This document shows positions 40,608 through 42,955 of a stretch of DNA of 42,955 nucleotides, piece after piece. How positions within the stretch are numbered: position 1 is the first letter of the stretch; each line of letters begins with the position of its first letter. The DNA lies in assembly GCA_023336875.1 (NCBI GenBank), contig JAMBLH010000023.1, positions 1 through 42,955 of the forward strand. The letters run 5' to 3'. This DNA is from Actinomycetes bacterium (GTDB lineage: Bacteria > Actinomycetota > Acidimicrobiia > Spongiisociales > UBA5794). The translations under genes were made by a program, and so were the position numbers. The notes below the pieces were generated by a model. The model was not told the origin of the DNA. It did not search any database and saw nothing but the letters and a program-made list of their open reading frames with translations.

Positions 40608-41837
40608 ATGACTGACTACAACTACAGCCCAGACTCATCGACCACGTTGCGACGCTCAGACGATCAGAGGATCTTCGCAGGAGTATGTGGAGGACTCGGC
40701 GAACACTTCGGAGTCAACGCATGGTGGTTCCGTTGGGCGTTCATCATTCTGGCATTCTTCGGATTTGCCGGTATCGCCATCTACATTGCTTCCTGGCTCC
40801 TCATTCCGGATGAGGACAGTACGGAGTCGATTGCCGGAGGGTGGTTCGACGGTCTCGACATGAGTGATACGGGCACACTCTTCGGTGTGGTCCTCATCGG
40901 CGTTGCGGCGTTAATCATTGCGACAAGCGTCTTCCACATCTCGGGTGCAATCGTCATTGCGGTCGCACTTGGCATCATCGGATTCCTTCTCTACCGGGGG
41001 GACATCCGCCCGCCCGCCAAGACCCAGCCAACAGTCGATGAAATGATCGAAGTGAAAGAGGTCGAGGAATCGGCCGACGGCACGCCAGCGGGTACGACCG
41101 CAGCGGTAGTCACGACATCAGTTGCTACGAAACCTCAACGGACGCACAGGCCGCCGAAGGAGAAGAAGCCGCGTCCGCCCAAGTCAATGCTCGGTCGGCT
41201 CACAATGTCTGTCATGCTCATCGTGCTGTCGTCCATGGCGCTTATCGAGCTCGCTGATATCACCCGCATCGAGCCGTACGAGTATGCGGCTGCGGCCATG
41301 GGCGTGGTTGCGGTTGGGTTACTCGTGGGCGCATGGGTCGGTCGGGCGTACTGGCTGATCTTCATCGGCGTTCTGATTGCCCCTGTGCTGTTCTTCTCAT
41401 CACTTCTCCCGAGCATCGCGGATTGGTCAGCCGGTGATCCTCGCTACATGCCCACATCCGCGGACGAGGTCGCTGAGAGCTATGACCTCGGGGCCGGCCA
41501 GATGACCATTGATCTGACGCAACTCTCGGCCGATGAGCTGTCGAAGGTCGGTGAGATCGATGCATCAGTGAGCCTGGGGCAGCTGATCGTGCGTCTCCCC
41601 TCCAACGTCGGCGCAACCGTGAACGCGGAAGTTGGTGTTGGCGAGGTGACCGGCGGCGAGATCTTTGAGTCCGTGTTGGTGGACGTCTACCAGTACTCCG
41701 GTGTCAACGTGGAGCAGGTATTCACGGTCGGACCGCCACCGAATGATCTTCTCCTGAACCTCGAGGTGGGCGCTGGTGAGATAAGTATCCAGTACATTGG
41801 CGAGCTTGAGCTCGGCGTGAGTGAAAGCAAGGGATGA
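40608..41837 (+). CDS. PspC-domain membrane protein with LiaF/toast-rack-like outer domain
   Basis: The 409-residue protein starts with a PspC domain (RIFAGVCGGLGEHFGVNAWWFR...YIASWLLIPDED), has further membrane segments, a Lys/Pro-rich cytoplasmic loop, two or three more helices and a C-terminal beta-repeat region (GAGQMTIDL, GVGEVTGGE, GAGEISIQ) like the LiaF/toast-rack fold. It is probably an envelope-stress component controlled by, or acting on, the divergent PspC kinase. ATG 40608 was chosen because the PspC domain follows; no ribosome site is visible. Confidence 0.82.
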   Translation: MTDYNYSPDSSTTLRRSDDQRIFAGVCGGLGEHFGVNAWWFRWAFIILAFFGFAGIAIYIASWLLIPDEDSTESIAGGWFDGLDMSDTGTLFGVVLIGVAALIIATSVFHISGAIVIAVALGIIGFLLYRGDIRPPAKTQPTVDEMIEVKEVEESADGTPAGTTAAVVTTSVATKPQRTHRPPKEKKPRPPKSMLGRLTMSVMLIVLSSMALIELADITRIEPYEYAAAAMGVVAVGLLVGAWVGRAYWLIFIGVLIAPVLFFSSLLPSIADWSAGDPRYMPTSADEVAESYDLGAGQMTIDLTQLSADELSKVGEIDASVSLGQLIVRLPSNVGATVNAEVGVGEVTGGEIFESVLVDVYQYSGVNVEQVFTVGPPPNDLLLNLEVGAGEISIQYIGELELGVSESKG

Positions 41838-42043
41838 ACATGGAACAACATCGATTCGACATTCTCTCATTCATCTTCGGAGCCTTGTTCCTCGCGCTCA
41901 CTGCCAGTGTTGTGTGGAGCGTGAACTTTGACTTCGGATTTGACATCGGTGCCTGGATTCTCCCCGTGGCGATCCTCGTCATCGGTGTAGCACTGCTTGG
42001 TTCAGGGATCCGTACGGCGCTACAACGAAACGCCAAGAACTAG
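41834..42043 (+). CDS. Small two-TM membrane protein of the pspC operon
   Basis: The 69-residue protein has two hydrophobic segments (about 10-29 and 36-57) and a basic tail. It overlaps the PspC gene as ATGA and so is coupled to it. Its sequence (FDILSFIFGALFLALTA...WPV-like ILPVAILVIGV) resembles the membrane part of LiaF-like proteins, but the function is unknown. Its stop overlaps the stop of the convergent PPOX gene. Confidence 0.75.
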   Translation: MNMEQHRFDILSFIFGALFLALTASVVWSVNFDFGFDIGAWILPVAILVIGVALLGSGIRTALQRNAKN

Positions 42044-42519
42044 TAGGCGCCACCGAGTTTTGAGTGATCCCAGGTGGTGACCTTGGTCGGTTCGACGATG
42101 ACTGCGGTGTTCTTGGGCGCGAATCGGCCGAAGGCATTCTGCAGGGACTGCCTGCCCATTTCGATGGGTTCATCGCCGACCATTGGATACCTCGCGGCGA
42201 GCGCTCCATAGATCCGGAGGACATACTCGGGATCCGTAACGAGTGTGGCTGTCCCTTGGATCATCACACCTTGAAGTTGTGCATATGCCTCCCCCGCCTC
42301 GACCAGCACCGACAGGCGCGGGTCGCGCATCAGGTTCACAATCTTCTGGGATTTGGTGAAGGAGCGGAAGACGATCTTGCCGTCATCCATCGTGAACCAC
42401 ATCGGTGCCTGATGGGGTGCACCATCACCGCCGATCGTTGCGAGTTGCAGTACTCGAGTACCTTCGGAGAGGAAAGCCAGTACCTCGGCGTCCGTCATGG
42501 TGATGTCCTTGCGAGCCAT
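42040..42519 (-). CDS. Pyridoxamine 5'-phosphate oxidase-family (PPOX, F420/FMN-binding) protein
   Basis: The 159-residue protein has the split-barrel fold of the PPOX family: RVLQLATIGGDGAPHQAPMWFTMDDGKIVFRS and DPRLSVLVEAG. Actinobacterial members bind F420 or FMN and reduce small molecules; the substrate is unknown. On its own strand TACCTT lies six bases before the ATG, so a leaderless start is possible, though a GGAG is also close. Confidence 0.82.
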   Translation of the reverse strand: MARKDITMTDAEVLAFLSEGTRVLQLATIGGDGAPHQAPMWFTMDDGKIVFRSFTKSQKIVNLMRDPRLSVLVEAGEAYAQLQGVMIQGTATLVTDPEYVLRIYGALAARYPMVGDEPIEMGRQSLQNAFGRFAPKNTAVIVEPTKVTTWDHSKLGGAY

Positions 42520-42657
42520 GACTCCAAGGTAGCGATTGCATCGTTCTGAGTGGTCTGTGAAGGTATTTTCCTCTGCATTTCGTTCCAGTTAGCACGGCGT
42601 TAAGCGGTCTCGATGCATTGTGGAACAGTACGCAGGCACACTTGAAGGAGCCGACAC

Positions 42658-42955
42658 ATGTCCCCATCAGAACCAACCGGAAGATTCACGAGAGCCACAG
42701 GAGCAGCCCTGGCAGGCCTGTTACTGGTCCCTGCCACCGCGATTGCAGCTGTTGCCATTGTTGGTGTCACGTCGTCCGTCCCCGAAGAGACGGGACGGCA
42801 GCTGGAGACTCCGATCGCGCTCGAGTCGGAGGAGTCATCTGACCACTCGTCAGATGCCGATGACAACGATGGGTCCTCGACCTCGATCACCATCCAAGGG
42901 GACGAAAACGATGACGATGGGTCTGTTACGTCAACAACGTTGGATGATGACGATG
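42658..42955 (+). CDS. Acidic exported or membrane-anchored protein, 3' end outside the window
   Basis: An open frame starts at ATG 42658 with AAGGAG seven bases upstream and runs off the window. It encodes a basic N-terminus, one hydrophobic segment (about 13-38: ATGALAGLLLVPATAIAAVA), then a Ser/Asp/Glu-rich low-complexity region. The N-terminus looks like a signal peptide or anchor. The downstream domain is not in view, so no function can be given. Confidence 0.65.
   Translation, partial: MSPSEPTGRFTRATGAALAGLLLVPATAIAAVAIVGVTSSVPEETGRQLETPIALESEESSDHSSDADDNDGSSTSITIQGDENDDDGSVTSTTLDDDD

Noticed and set aside
1..42955. tRNA, rRNA or CRISPR arrays
   Set aside because: Reading the intergenic gaps I found no cloverleaf-like sequence, rRNA segment or regularly spaced repeats.

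Overview
The window is moderately GC-rich chromosomal DNA of an actinobacterium. The order rsmG-parA-parB facing cwlM-trxA-trxB-sigma/anti-sigma, with a CCA-transferase gene nearby, matches the region beside the replication origin in mycobacteria and relatives. Other actinobacterial marks are the ino1-padR pair, a short Z-prenyl synthase next to a hemolysin III gene, a DUF3052 protein, PspC histidine kinases, and many promoters that place the -10 box directly before the start codon. A member of a lineage outside the classic Mycobacteriales, such as Acidimicrobiia, would fit, but I cannot fix the taxon from sequence alone.

Layout. 1-541: non-coding, with palindrome-ended repeats and a perfect parS site. 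542-2811: rsmG-parA-parB (+). 2837-9177: a long minus-strand operon with a GNAT acetyltransferase, a membrane pseudokinase, an ECF sigma factor and its anti-sigma factor, a small membrane protein, trxB, trxA and a CwlM-like protein. 9225-13446 (+): HDAC-like deacetylase, a lone PilT-like ATPase, RNase H, CCA-transferase. 13501-20121 (+): arginine operon argC-J-B-R-G-H plus a DUF3052 gene, with argD and argF absent. 20129-28556: mixed housekeeping genes (cupin, hemolysin III, Z-prenyl synthase, histidine phosphatase, pyrE, PH-domain protein, endonuclease IV, alpha-carbonic anhydrase, ABC-F) ending in a RES/Xre toxin-antitoxin pair. 28672-30372: ino1 and padR with a double palindromic operator. 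30457-38611: a one-carbon/formate island with formate-THF ligase, mobA, a DUF7009-like protein, fdhD and an NAD-type formate dehydrogenase. 38666-42043: a two-component system and PspC membrane proteins. 42040-42955: a PPOX-family enzyme and the start of an acidic exported protein.

The most notable system is the formate dehydrogenase. Its catalytic subunit (36734-38611, minus) reads through an in-frame UGA exactly where the catalytic Cys/Sec of the family lies, and a SECIS-like hairpin follows at the spacing of the E. coli fdhF element, so it is very probably a selenoprotein. The alpha subunit is also split: the Mo-proximal [4Fe-4S] domain and the ferredoxin-like domains are encoded two genes downstream, after a fused NuoE-NuoF-like subunit. 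With FdhD, MobA and formate-THF ligase next door, the island can link CO2/formate to NADH and to folate-bound C1 units. A histidine kinase/response regulator pair lies 54 bp upstream on the same strand and may be co-transcribed or control it.
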